Positions 1-5,425 of a stretch of 5,587 nucleotides of DNA are shown piece by piece. Positions within the stretch are counted from its first letter, which is position 1. Each line of letters opens with the position of its first letter. The translations under genes and the position numbers were made by a program. Below the pieces are notes generated by a model. It searched no databases. It was not told the DNA's origin and saw only the letters and a list, made by a program, of their open reading frames with translations. The stretch spans positions 1 through 5,587 of the forward strand of contig DASRDS010000014.1 of assembly GCA_035652495.1 (NCBI GenBank), written 5' to 3'. This stretch comes from DASRDS01 sp035652495. GTDB lineage: Bacteria > Gemmatimonadota > Gemmatimonadetes > Gemmatimonadales > Gemmatimonadaceae.

Positions 1-1
1 C

Positions 2-250
2 ATCTGGCAGGCGTTCGCCGTGTTGCTGCCGATCAAGAGCGTCGGCGTCATGGGCGACTATCGCACGTACGAGCAAGTGATCGCTCTCCGCGCCGTCACC
101 AGCTCCGACGGCATGACCGCGGACTGGTTCCCATTTCCCCCCGCCGTTCTGGCCCGCATCTCGACGCGCATTATCAACGAGGTCAAGGGCGTGAACCGCG
201 TCGTCTACGACGTCAGCTCGAAGCCGCCAGCGACGATTGAGTGGGAGTAG
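2..250 (+). CDS. guaA: GMP synthase (glutamine-hydrolysing), C-terminal fragment
   Basis: GuaA converts XMP to GMP using ATP and glutamine, the last step of guanine nucleotide synthesis in the cytoplasm. Only the last 82 residues are in the window; the frame is open from the left edge, so the glutamine amidotransferase domain and the ATP-pyrophosphatase P-loop lie outside. The visible part is the C-terminal dimerisation domain. It shows the very conserved runs LLPIKSVGVMGD, ALRAVTSSDGMTADW, RIINEVKGVNRVVYD and the terminal KPPATIEWE, which end GuaA proteins from many bacteria. A GTG at position 20 opens a shorter frame but is internal, because the homologous run IWQAFAV continues upstream of it. 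The next gene starts 6 nt after the stop, so guaA probably heads or belongs to the operon. The identification is by recognition of conserved sequence and is close to certain. Confidence 0.97.
   Translation: MWQAFAVLLPIKSVGVMGDYRTYEQVIALRAVTSSDGMTADWFPFPPAVLARISTRIINEVKGVNRVVYDVSSKPPATIEWE
243..247 (+). promoter_or_regulatory. Probable ribosome binding site for the gene at 257
   Basis: GGGAG lies inside the last codons of guaA, with 9 nt between it and the ATG at 257. This supports that ATG as the start and suggests translation coupled to guaA. Confidence 0.5.
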
Positions 251-256
251 GCCTGG

Positions 257-736
257 ATGGCCAGCTTCGTTGACGCCCTGGTGGCGAGCCGGCGATCGCC
301 CGAGCTTGATGATGCCGATGACCTTTTCGGGTTCTTGATCGGGCACTGGTCTATCCAGGCCCTGCTGTACAGTTCGGATGGCCGGGTGCAGCGGAGCACC
401 GGCGACATCTACGCGTCGTGGGTCCTGGAAGGCCGCGCGATACAGGATCTGTTCATCTTCGCCAGCCGCTACTCCACGACGCTCCGGACTTACGATCGCG
501 GGCTCCGCGCGTGGCGGGTGCGTTTCGTCAATCCCATCGACGACGAGACCAGCGCCGAGTTGGTCGCGCGACGCCGCGGGCCGAACATCGAGATGGACGG
601 GAAGCTGTCGGGCGGCACGCCGGTTCGGTGGTGGTATGAGACGATCACGCCAACTTCGTTTCACTATCGCGCGGAGAGGCAAGAGAGCGACGGCCAATCA
701 TGGCGGCTCTATTTGGAATTGTTGGGGAAGCGCTGA
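257..736 (+). CDS. Conserved protein of unknown function, lipocalin-like / DUF1579-like
   Basis: A 159-residue soluble protein with no signal peptide or membrane segment. The middle looks like a chain of beta strands: FLIGHWSIQALLY (26-38), a DG turn, WVLEGRAIQDLFIF (55-68), TTLRTYDRGLRAWRVRFVNP (74-93), and TPVRWWYETITPTSFHYRAE (121-140). The order 'FLIG-W ... DG ... W-LEGRA-QD ... LR-YD ... W-V-F-NP' resembles small DUF1579-like or lipocalin-like bacterial proteins often annotated as hypothetical. That resemblance is from memory and unverified, and no catalytic motif stands out. The charged N-terminal 22 residues precede the domain. The ATG has a fair Shine-Dalgarno site at 243-247 inside the end of guaA, and the methyltransferase gene follows after 9 nt, so it is probably co-transcribed with both. 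The fold suggests binding of a small hydrophobic ligand, but no function is assigned. Confidence 0.85.
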   Translation: MASFVDALVASRRSPELDDADDLFGFLIGHWSIQALLYSSDGRVQRSTGDIYASWVLEGRAIQDLFIFASRYSTTLRTYDRGLRAWRVRFVNPIDDETSAELVARRRGPNIEMDGKLSGGTPVRWWYETITPTSFHYRAERQESDGQSWRLYLELLGKR

Positions 737-745
737 TATTTCCGT

Positions 746-1318
746 ATGATCCTCGCGCATTGGATCGTCATCGCGCTCTGGTTCATTCTGATCGTGCTTT
801 GGCTGATCGGCGCCACGATGGCGAAGCGTACCATAAACCGAGGCCGGCTGCGGCAAGAGATCCTGATTCGCCTGGTGATCGTCGCGCTGCTCGTGATCAT
901 CTTGCGCAATCCAACGTGGCGACATGCCCTCGTCAGTTGGCAAAACAATCATAGCGCCAGCGTGCTCGTGGCCTGGATTGGCGTCGCCCTCTGTGCGATC
1001 GGGGTGGCATTGGCGACCGCCGCGCGCATTCAACTTGGGCGCAACTGGGGTATGCCCGCGACCGTCAAAGAGAATCCGGAGCTGATCACGACTGGCCCGT
1101 ACCGGGTCATCCGTCACCCGATCTACACCGGCATCCTGCTCGCGGCGCTGGGCTCGGCGCTAGCCGAGGGTCTCTTCTGGATCATCATTTTCGTCGCCGC
1201 CAGCATTTACTTCTTTCTCATGGCGCGGCAAGAAGAGCGTCTGATGCTCCAGCAATTCCCGGAACAGTATCCCGCATACATGAAGGGGACGAAGATGCTC
1301 ATCCCCCTCATTCTGTGA
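746..1318 (+). CDS. Isoprenylcysteine carboxyl methyltransferase (ICMT) family membrane protein
   Basis: A 190-residue integral membrane protein. Hydrophobic segments lie near residues 4-25, 39-54, 72-93 and 128-160. The C-terminal half has the ICMT/PEMT-type SAM-binding signature: GPYRVIRHPIYTGIL (117-131, with R123-H124-P125 and Y127), then the cytoplasmic tail EERLMLQQFPEQYPAYM with E163/E164 and Y178, and the ending KGTKMLIP. In characterised relatives these parts form the S-adenosylmethionine pocket. Length and layout match the short bacterial members. Bacterial members generally have no known substrate; eukaryotic ICMT methylates prenylated cysteine, while PEMT relatives methylate phospholipid head groups. 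I infer a SAM-dependent methyltransferase of the inner membrane with unknown substrate. The start at 746 is 9 nt after the preceding stop; the nearest purine-rich run (GGGGAAG, 724-730) is rather far from it, so translation may depend on coupling. The gene ends 3 nt from the convergent gene at 1322. Confidence 0.93.
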   Translation: MILAHWIVIALWFILIVLWLIGATMAKRTINRGRLRQEILIRLVIVALLVIILRNPTWRHALVSWQNNHSASVLVAWIGVALCAIGVALATAARIQLGRNWGMPATVKENPELITTGPYRVIRHPIYTGILLAALGSALAEGLFWIIIFVAASIYFFLMARQEERLMLQQFPEQYPAYMKGTKMLIPLIL

Positions 1319-1321
1319 TCG

Positions 1322-1807
1322 TCATTGCGGGACCGTCACGCGGCCGAGGACGGAGCCGATGATGATGATCGGGCCATTGCGTCGCTGACGCACGGAGGGC
1401 ATCACGGCCGTGAGACGGTGAGAGCGGTCGACACGGAGCGTTCCGTGTCCTCGGTGCATCGTGAGGTCGATCATCGCGCCAGAGGTCCGACCCACGTCGA
1501 TCGGGCCCGTGAGATGGACCGCCTCGCCGTCCACACTGCCCGTAACCGTGGCGCCGAACGAGCCGGCGAGGGTGTCGCGCGACACGAAGACGAAGCCGCG
1601 CGCGGCGCCCCGAGCACCGGGCTCAATGCGGATTTCGATGGCTCCGGCATCGGGGCGGTCCAGCGTGCCGCGCCAGATATCGTCGAGGCCCTCGGCGCCG
1701 CGACCGTCGTAATGGCTCGTGAAGGCGACGTTGGCGCTTGGGCTGGCGCCGAAGCTCGTTGCGGCGAAGGCAACAGCCGCCAGGATGAGACGTGATGGGC
1801 TGGACAT
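1322..1807 (-). CDS. Small secreted protein of unknown function
   Basis: A 161-residue protein with a likely Sec signal peptide. A short N-terminus with R6 precedes a hydrophobic stretch, LILAAVAFAATSFGA (7-21), with plausible signal peptidase I cleavage after A21 or A25. The mature part is rich in glycine and beta-branched residues and reads as alternating beta strands: DDIWRGTLDRPDAGAIEIRI (42-61), GFVFVSR (71-77), FGATVTGSVDGEAVHLTGPI (84-103), GTLRVD (122-127), and a hydrophobic C-terminal strand with PIIIIGSVLGRVTV. It has no cysteines and no catalytic motif I can name. A small periplasmic or surface beta-sandwich or barrel is inferred. The - strand is chosen over the overlapping + strand frame (1325-1795) because only the - strand gives a signal peptide, a normal hydrophobic pattern and consistent high third-position GC. 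GGGGGT (1816-1821, complement) sits 8 nt before the ATG as a ribosome site. It is divergent from the TetR gene and is a candidate target of it. Confidence 0.78.
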   Translation of the reverse strand: MSSPSRLILAAVAFAATSFGASPSANVAFTSHYDGRGAEGLDDIWRGTLDRPDAGAIEIRIEPGARGAARGFVFVSRDTLAGSFGATVTGSVDGEAVHLTGPIDVGRTSGAMIDLTMHRGHGTLRVDRSHRLTAVMPSVRQRRNGPIIIIGSVLGRVTVPQ

Positions 1808-1872
1808 TGCGTGGGACCCCCAACTCGATTTAATTAGTGAGCGATAGGTAAAGCCGACAGGTAGATTATCTA
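1808..1872. promoter_or_regulatory. Divergent promoter region between secreted-protein gene and tetR-family gene
   Basis: This 65-bp spacer separates two divergent starts and is clearly richer in A+T than its surroundings (for example GATTTAATTAGTGA at 1827-1840 and TAGATTATC at 1862-1870). Promoters for both genes should lie here. No strong sigma-70 pair is visible. On the - strand a weak candidate is CTGTCG, an 18-bp spacer, then TAATTA; it matches the consensus poorly. A copy of the half-site TAGTGA occurs at 1835-1840, in direct orientation and 36 bp before the one in the palindrome at 1871-1882. The region's role is inferred mainly from gene layout. Confidence 0.6.
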
Positions 1873-1882
1873 GTGATCACTA
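1871..1882. promoter_or_regulatory. Perfect 12-bp palindrome over the regulator start codon (candidate operator)
   Basis: TAGTGATCACTA is its own reverse complement, and the GTG start codon of the TetR-family gene (1873-1875) lies inside it. Three mismatched positions outward the symmetry resumes for two bases (TT/AA). TetR-family dimers bind palindromes of about 12-20 bp, often in their own divergent promoter region, so an autoregulatory operator is a reasonable inference. No binding evidence exists in the sequence. Confidence 0.45.
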
Positions 1883-2514
1883 AGAAAAGTTCCCGACGAA
1901 GGGGAAGGCCCCGCACGTTTGACCGGGACGCCGCGCTCGACGCCGCCGTGCGCCTCTTCTGGCGCAACGGCTACGAGGGCACCTCGATCGCCGATCTGAC
2001 GGCGGCCATGGGCGTGGCGCCGCCAACGCTGTACGCCAACTTCGGCGCGAAGGAGGACCTCTACCGGGCAGCCTTAGCCAGGTATTTCGAGTGCGAAGGG
2101 TGGGGGGCCCGGCTGGAGCACCTGAAGCGCGAGCCGTCGGCGTATCGTGCGGTCGAGGTCCTGCTCCGCACGATCGCGCGAGAGCTCGTCAATCCGGCGA
2201 CCCCCGTGAGCTGTATGATCGCGGCGGCCGTCTGGCAGACGGGGCCCGAGAACCGCGCGGCCACCGAGGCGGTCGCGGCTTATCGGACGACGTTCCGAGA
2301 GGCGCTGGAGGCCAAGTTCAAGGGTGCCATGCGCACGGGCCAGCTGCCTGCGTCAGTCAATGCGTCGGCGCTCGCCCGATTTTACGCCGCGGTGGTGCAG
2401 GGGATGGCCGTTCAAGCCGCCGATGGCGCGAGCGCGGAAGCGCTCGACGCCTCGGTCGATATCGCGCTCCGCGCCTGGCCATCAGGGCATGATCATCAAC
2501 ACGGGCCGAATTGA
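1873..2514 (+). CDS. TetR/AcrR-family transcriptional regulator
   Basis: A 213-residue one-component repressor candidate. The basic N-terminal arm RRRGRPRTFDRDAAL (8-22) leads into the TetR_N DNA-binding domain: LFWRNGYEGTSI (28-39), recognition region LTAAMGVAPPTLYANF (42-57), then GAKEDLYRAAL. This is the subgroup with a 'GRPR-FDRD-AL-AA---FW--GYE-TS--DLTAAMG' opening. The C-terminal half (about 75-203) is helical and forms the presumed ligand and dimer domain. It has the run SCMIAAAV with C114 and the typical closing QGMAVQAADGASAEALDASVDIALRAWP (in pieces, 176-203). The only usable start is GTG at 1873: an in-frame stop lies at 1849-1851 and the next ATG is inside the helix-turn-helix. 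The Shine-Dalgarno site is weak (CAGGTAG, about 1858-1864). It is divergent from the secreted-protein gene, its likely target along with itself. Its last 33 bp overlap the convergent polymerase gene. The effector is unknown. Confidence 0.95.
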   Translation: MITKKSSRRRGRPRTFDRDAALDAAVRLFWRNGYEGTSIADLTAAMGVAPPTLYANFGAKEDLYRAALARYFECEGWGARLEHLKREPSAYRAVEVLLRTIARELVNPATPVSCMIAAAVWQTGPENRAATEAVAAYRTTFREALEAKFKGAMRTGQLPASVNASALARFYAAVVQGMAVQAADGASAEALDASVDIALRAWPSGHDHQHGPN

Positions 2515-4764
2515 CTCTAGCGGCGCGGCGAACAACGATAGCTGATCGGGGTCGGCGAACACCGTCGCGAAATCCTCTCCGGTGAACGCCCGCGCGAGGC
2601 GCTCGGCGAACGTCGTCCGCAACAGGCGCACGTAATACTCGATGTCGTAATCGCGCGGATCGGTGTCCGGTTCGTCATCGGAAGCCGCCTCCGTCGGGCG
2701 TCCGGCGAGACCGCCCTCTCCGTTGGCCTTTCGGTATACCCGGACCCGATCACCCTCTCGCCAGTGGGTCTCTCCGGCGCCGAGGAGCGCCTCGTAGGGG
2801 AGCTCACGGCGTTGGGTGCGCGACTGCGCGTAGACCGCCGGCGACTTCGTCAGGCGAACTTTCGACGAGACGTCGTACGTGGACAGCTTCCGGAGACGCA
2901 GCAGCGCGACAGTCCTGAGATAGCGCTCTCGCACACCGGGTACGTCGCCCTCGAGGACGTGCTTGATCGCCGATCGAAGAAACGCCTCGCCAAACGGCTC
3001 GGAGCGACTCGATCGAAAGGCCACGCCTTTCAGGAGGAGCGAGCCGTCGTAGCCGAGAAGCGCGTAGTTCTTCGGCTCGTGCGACAGCATGGCCGCATAC
3101 CGGCCCGCGAACTCGAGTTGCACCAACGGCGGCAGCAGCGTCGCGACCTCGGCGACCACGCGGCGCTCGTCCGCCTCGCTCCACGTCTCGGGCACGGAGA
3201 AGTACACGCCGTCCGTGTCGGCTTCGATGAGCGTGACGCCGCGCGCGGCGAACTCGCGGCACATAGAGTCGAGCAGCTCGCGTCCGCGGCGCGTCACCTC
3301 GTTGGCCGCGCGCACATCCGAGAAGCGGGTCAGCCCAACCGCGCCCATGTAGCCGTACGCGGCGTTGACGACGATCTTGAGCGCCGCCGAGGTGGCGTCG
3401 TGGGTGTGCTGCTCGGTCGAGCCAGGCGCCGCGGCGCGGGCGCGTGCCTTCTCGTCCAGGCGGCGTTCGACGAGTCGGTCGACGATCGCGAGCAGGGCGC
3501 CGAGTCGGTCGCGGGAGGGGCCGATGCGATAGGCGCGCATCAGCGACGGGTACAGGCTCGCGACGTCGGCTTTGACGATCCGGTGGGCGACGCCCGCGGC
3601 GAAGAGGTGGAGCGCGGCGCCGCTGTGCGGCGTGTCATCGCCGGTCTCGTGCGCCGGCAGTGCCTGCCCCGCCCGCATGTAGGCGCGAACCAAGAGCGGG
3701 TCGATCACGCCCGTCGCCGGTCCCGCGTCGGCCAGGCGCTCGTAGCGACGAGGCGCCATGCGCGCCAGCGCGTACGCCGCGCCGCTCAGCAGGCGCGAGA
3801 TCGCGGCGACTTCCTCCACGTCGTGGGTCGCGTATCGGCGCACGCGGTCCGGATCGACGCAATACGTCTTGTAGATCTCGGCGCCGGGAATGTACTCGCG
3901 ATCGGCAGGCGCTACGCCTAAGTGACGGGCGACGGCCTTGAGGCCATGACCCGGCAATTCTCGTGTCGCGAAGTCGTAGCGCCAGACGGCGTCGAGCGTG
4001 TCGATCAGCTCACGACCCGGTGCGACGAACCGGCCACGCTTGTGGAGCTCACGCCCCGCACGACCTAGCGGCAGGGGGACACCTAGGACCTGCGCTCGCC
4101 CGTACAGAAAGGGGAGATCGAACCCCTGAAGATTGTGGTTTTCGATGACGTCCGGGTCGGCTTCTTGGATCCTGGCGACCAATCGGCGAATCAGATCCGA
4201 TTCTGTCGCATCGCTCAGCGTCCCGACGTCAATGACTTCTGTCTCGCCCGTGTGATAGCGGATCGAGACCATGAAAATTTTATCACGCTCGGGACTGAAC
4301 CCCGTCGTTTCGAGATCGAACTGCAGCCGATGGATTTGGTCGAACGACAGATCTTTGAAATACGTCCGCCCCGTTTGCACCAGATATTGTTCATCGGGCG
4401 ACAGCGCTAGCATCGTGCCCGGTTCTACGCCGGTGAGCTCGCTCGGCTTGCGGAGCGGTGTGCCGAGTCGTTCGGATGCCGCTCGCAATAGATCATCGAT
4501 GAGCGTGCGGCCGTCGTCGGTGCTGACCAGATGACGGAGTGCCCCGGGACCCTCCAGGTCCTGAACAACGATTGACGGCGCACGGCGGAGATCGTCGAGG
4601 TGCGCCAGCAGCAGCCAGGGGCGGAAGCGGTCTTCTTCGAGCGTGAGCACATCCGTCGCCGGATCCCGGCGCCAGACTTGCGCCCTACCGTTCAGGCCCG
4701 CATGGACGGAGACGATCCCTGGTGTGGAGTCCCATCCCCACACCCACTCATCGGTGGCGGACAT
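2482..4764 (-). CDS. Family-B DNA polymerase with 3'-5' exonuclease (Pol II-like)
   Basis: A 760-residue template-directed DNA polymerase with proofreading, numbered from the ATG at 4764. Exonuclease motifs: Exo I FDLETTG (D150, E152), Exo II NHNLQGFD (D216), Exo III YATHD (Y311, D315). Polymerase motifs: A, KADVASLYPS (D400); fingers ERRLDEK (R435, K439) and motif B, KIVVNAAYG (K463, N467, Y470); C, EADTDG (D516, D518); and KNY (565-567) at the palm-thumb junction. All catalytic residues are present. The thumb runs from about 570, with an acidic, probably disordered insert near 690-703. QLSLF (741-745) is a beta-clamp-binding motif near the C-terminus, as in E. coli Pol II (783 residues). 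The segment after motif A is about 20 residues shorter than in archaeal PolB. The frame opens at a GTG at 4788, but the ATG at 4764 has GAAGG 12 nt upstream and gives a more natural N-terminus. It overlaps the hydrolase gene by 17 bp, implying coupled translation. A repair or translesion role is inferred. Confidence 0.95.
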   Translation of the reverse strand: MSATDEWVWGWDSTPGIVSVHAGLNGRAQVWRRDPATDVLTLEEDRFRPWLLLAHLDDLRRAPSIVVQDLEGPGALRHLVSTDDGRTLIDDLLRAASERLGTPLRKPSELTGVEPGTMLALSPDEQYLVQTGRTYFKDLSFDQIHRLQFDLETTGFSPERDKIFMVSIRYHTGETEVIDVGTLSDATESDLIRRLVARIQEADPDVIENHNLQGFDLPFLYGRAQVLGVPLPLGRAGRELHKRGRFVAPGRELIDTLDAVWRYDFATRELPGHGLKAVARHLGVAPADREYIPGAEIYKTYCVDPDRVRRYATHDVEEVAAISRLLSGAAYALARMAPRRYERLADAGPATGVIDPLLVRAYMRAGQALPAHETGDDTPHSGAALHLFAAGVAHRIVKADVASLYPSLMRAYRIGPSRDRLGALLAIVDRLVERRLDEKARARAAAPGSTEQHTHDATSAALKIVVNAAYGYMGAVGLTRFSDVRAANEVTRRGRELLDSMCREFAARGVTLIEADTDGVYFSVPETWSEADERRVVAEVATLLPPLVQLEFAGRYAAMLSHEPKNYALLGYDGSLLLKGVAFRSSRSEPFGEAFLRSAIKHVLEGDVPGVRERYLRTVALLRLRKLSTYDVSSKVRLTKSPAVYAQSRTQRRELPYEALLGAGETHWREGDRVRVYRKANGEGGLAGRPTEAASDDEPDTDPRDYDIEYYVRLLRTTFAERLARAFTGEDFATVFADPDQLSLFAAPLESIRPVLMIMP
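2530..2544 (-). other. Beta-clamp-binding motif QLSLF in the polymerase C-terminus
   Basis: The codons CAG CTA TCG TTG TTC encode Gln-Leu-Ser-Leu-Phe, an exact match to the bacterial sliding-clamp consensus QL(S/D)LF. It starts 20 residues from the end of the protein and is followed by a 15-residue tail. E. coli Pol II has its clamp motif at the extreme C-terminus, so position and sequence agree. The function is inferred from the consensus. Confidence 0.8.
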
Positions 4765-5314
4765 CGATATCCGCGGCCTTCGCGACACGCGAGATCCGCG
4801 GCAAAATCTTTTCGATCGAGAACGCGTGCATCTCGGCCGTACTACTCGCCGTCGCCTCCTCGGCGATCACGATCGCATAGCCGCGCTCCCACCCTTGCCG
4901 CGCCGTCGACTCAACGCCGAAGTTGGTCGAGACGCCGCCGAGCACGATGGTATTGATCCCACGACGACGCAGCTGGTCGTCGAGATCCGTGCCGTGGAAC
5001 GCGCCCCACTGATGCTTCGTGACGAGAATGTCGGTCGAACGCGCGAGGCCGTCGACGAGATCCGTCCATCCGGCGGGCAACGTCGACAGCGGTCGCGGCT
5101 GGTCGACCGGCTGCCGCAGGGCATCGCCAAAGTCGGCGGCGTAGGCGACGTTGACCAGAACGACGGGCGCCCCGGCGGCGCGGAACCGCGACGCGAGATC
5201 CGTCGCGGTTTGAATGACCTCGGTCGTGGGCCGCGGTGCGGACGGCATGCTCACGATGCCCTTCTGCAGATCGATGAGCACGAGGGCGGTCGTGCGAGGG
5301 TCGAGTGGATCCAT
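4748..5314 (-). CDS. Isochorismatase-family hydrolase, YecD-like (no catalytic cysteine)
   Basis: A 188-residue cytoplasmic protein with the isochorismatase-like alpha/beta fold over its whole length. TALVLIDLQKGI (9-20) carries the first catalytic Asp (D15). PVVLVNV (50-56) is a central strand. ILVTKHQWGAFHGTDLDDQL (96-115) carries the catalytic Lys (K100) and the usual 'F-GT-LD--L' run. IVLGGVSTNFGVESTAR (123-139) is the nucleophile loop, with Gly133 where the cysteine hydrolases (nicotinamidase, N-carbamoylsarcosinase) have Cys. The ending AEEATASS-AEMHAFSIEKILPRISRV matches E. coli YecD in style, which as I recall also has Gly here. True isochorismatases (EntB, PhzD) also lack that Cys, so a Cys-independent hydrolysis is possible; the substrate is unknown. 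The ATG at 5314 has no strong ribosome site. The gene follows the EIIA gene after 111 bp, and its 3' end overlaps the polymerase start. Confidence 0.93.
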   Translation of the reverse strand: MDPLDPRTTALVLIDLQKGIVSMPSAPRPTTEVIQTATDLASRFRAAGAPVVLVNVAYAADFGDALRQPVDQPRPLSTLPAGWTDLVDGLARSTDILVTKHQWGAFHGTDLDDQLRRRGINTIVLGGVSTNFGVESTARQGWERGYAIVIAEEATASSTAEMHAFSIEKILPRISRVAKAADIDVRHR

Positions 5315-5425
5315 AGTTCAGTCTACGCGTTTCCAGCTGACATCGCGGGCTTCGCGGCGCTCCACGAAGCCGACGACGCGTCCGCGCGCATAGCGCCGAG
5401 GGCGCCCGCGACGACGAGCAGCGCG
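5315..5425. other. Short spacer between EIIA gene and hydrolase gene
   Basis: This is a 111-bp GC-rich gap between two - strand genes. It holds one inverted repeat (5348-5371) and no convincing promoter; TAGACT, 7 nt before the hydrolase ATG, is a weak -10-like hexamer without a matching -35. In the EIIA frame, past its TAG stop, 35 more codons are open up to a TGA that ends 3 nt before the hydrolase start. The translated product is very arginine-rich, as expected of non-coding GC-rich DNA. No gene is called. Confidence 0.5.
5348..5371. repeat. 7-bp inverted repeat with 10-nt loop
   Basis: GGCTTCG (5348-5354) and CGAAGCC (5365-5371) are perfect inverted arms around a 10-nt loop, in the spacer downstream of the EIIA gene. 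In the - strand transcript this could form a hairpin between the two genes. There is no T-tract on either side, so an intrinsic terminator is not supported. A short arm of this kind could arise by chance in GC-rich DNA. Confidence 0.3.

Noticed and set aside
698..1117. - strand open frame of 139 codons opposite the ICMT-family gene
   Set aside because: Low-complexity charged translation (many D, H, Q, R). The + strand encodes a clear membrane methyltransferase with the GPYR...RHP signature.
1325..1795. + strand open frame of 156 codons opposite the secreted-protein gene
   Set aside because: Very rich in Arg, Ala, Asp and His with no hydrophobic core or ribosome site. The - strand frame has a signal peptide and normal codon use.
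2764..3921. Long + strand open frame of 385 codons opposite the polymerase gene
   Set aside because: Its translation is full of Arg, His, Gly and Val with no domain pattern, as expected from the antisense of a GC-rich gene. The - strand frame carries every family-B polymerase motif.
4260..4290. AT-rich patch (ATGAAAATTTTATCACG) inside the polymerase gene as a possible internal promoter
   Set aside because: It simply encodes the conserved run DKIFMVS just after Exo I and has no paired -35 element.
4765..4788. GTG at 4788 as the polymerase start
   Set aside because: It adds eight residues (MSRRPRIS), has no Shine-Dalgarno-like sequence before it and lengthens the overlap with the hydrolase gene. 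The ATG at 4764 has GAAGG upstream. The GTG cannot be excluded.
5348..5371. Rho-independent terminator for the EIIA gene
   Set aside because: The hairpin arms are only 7 bp with a 10-nt loop, and no run of T follows on either strand, so it is kept only as an inverted repeat.
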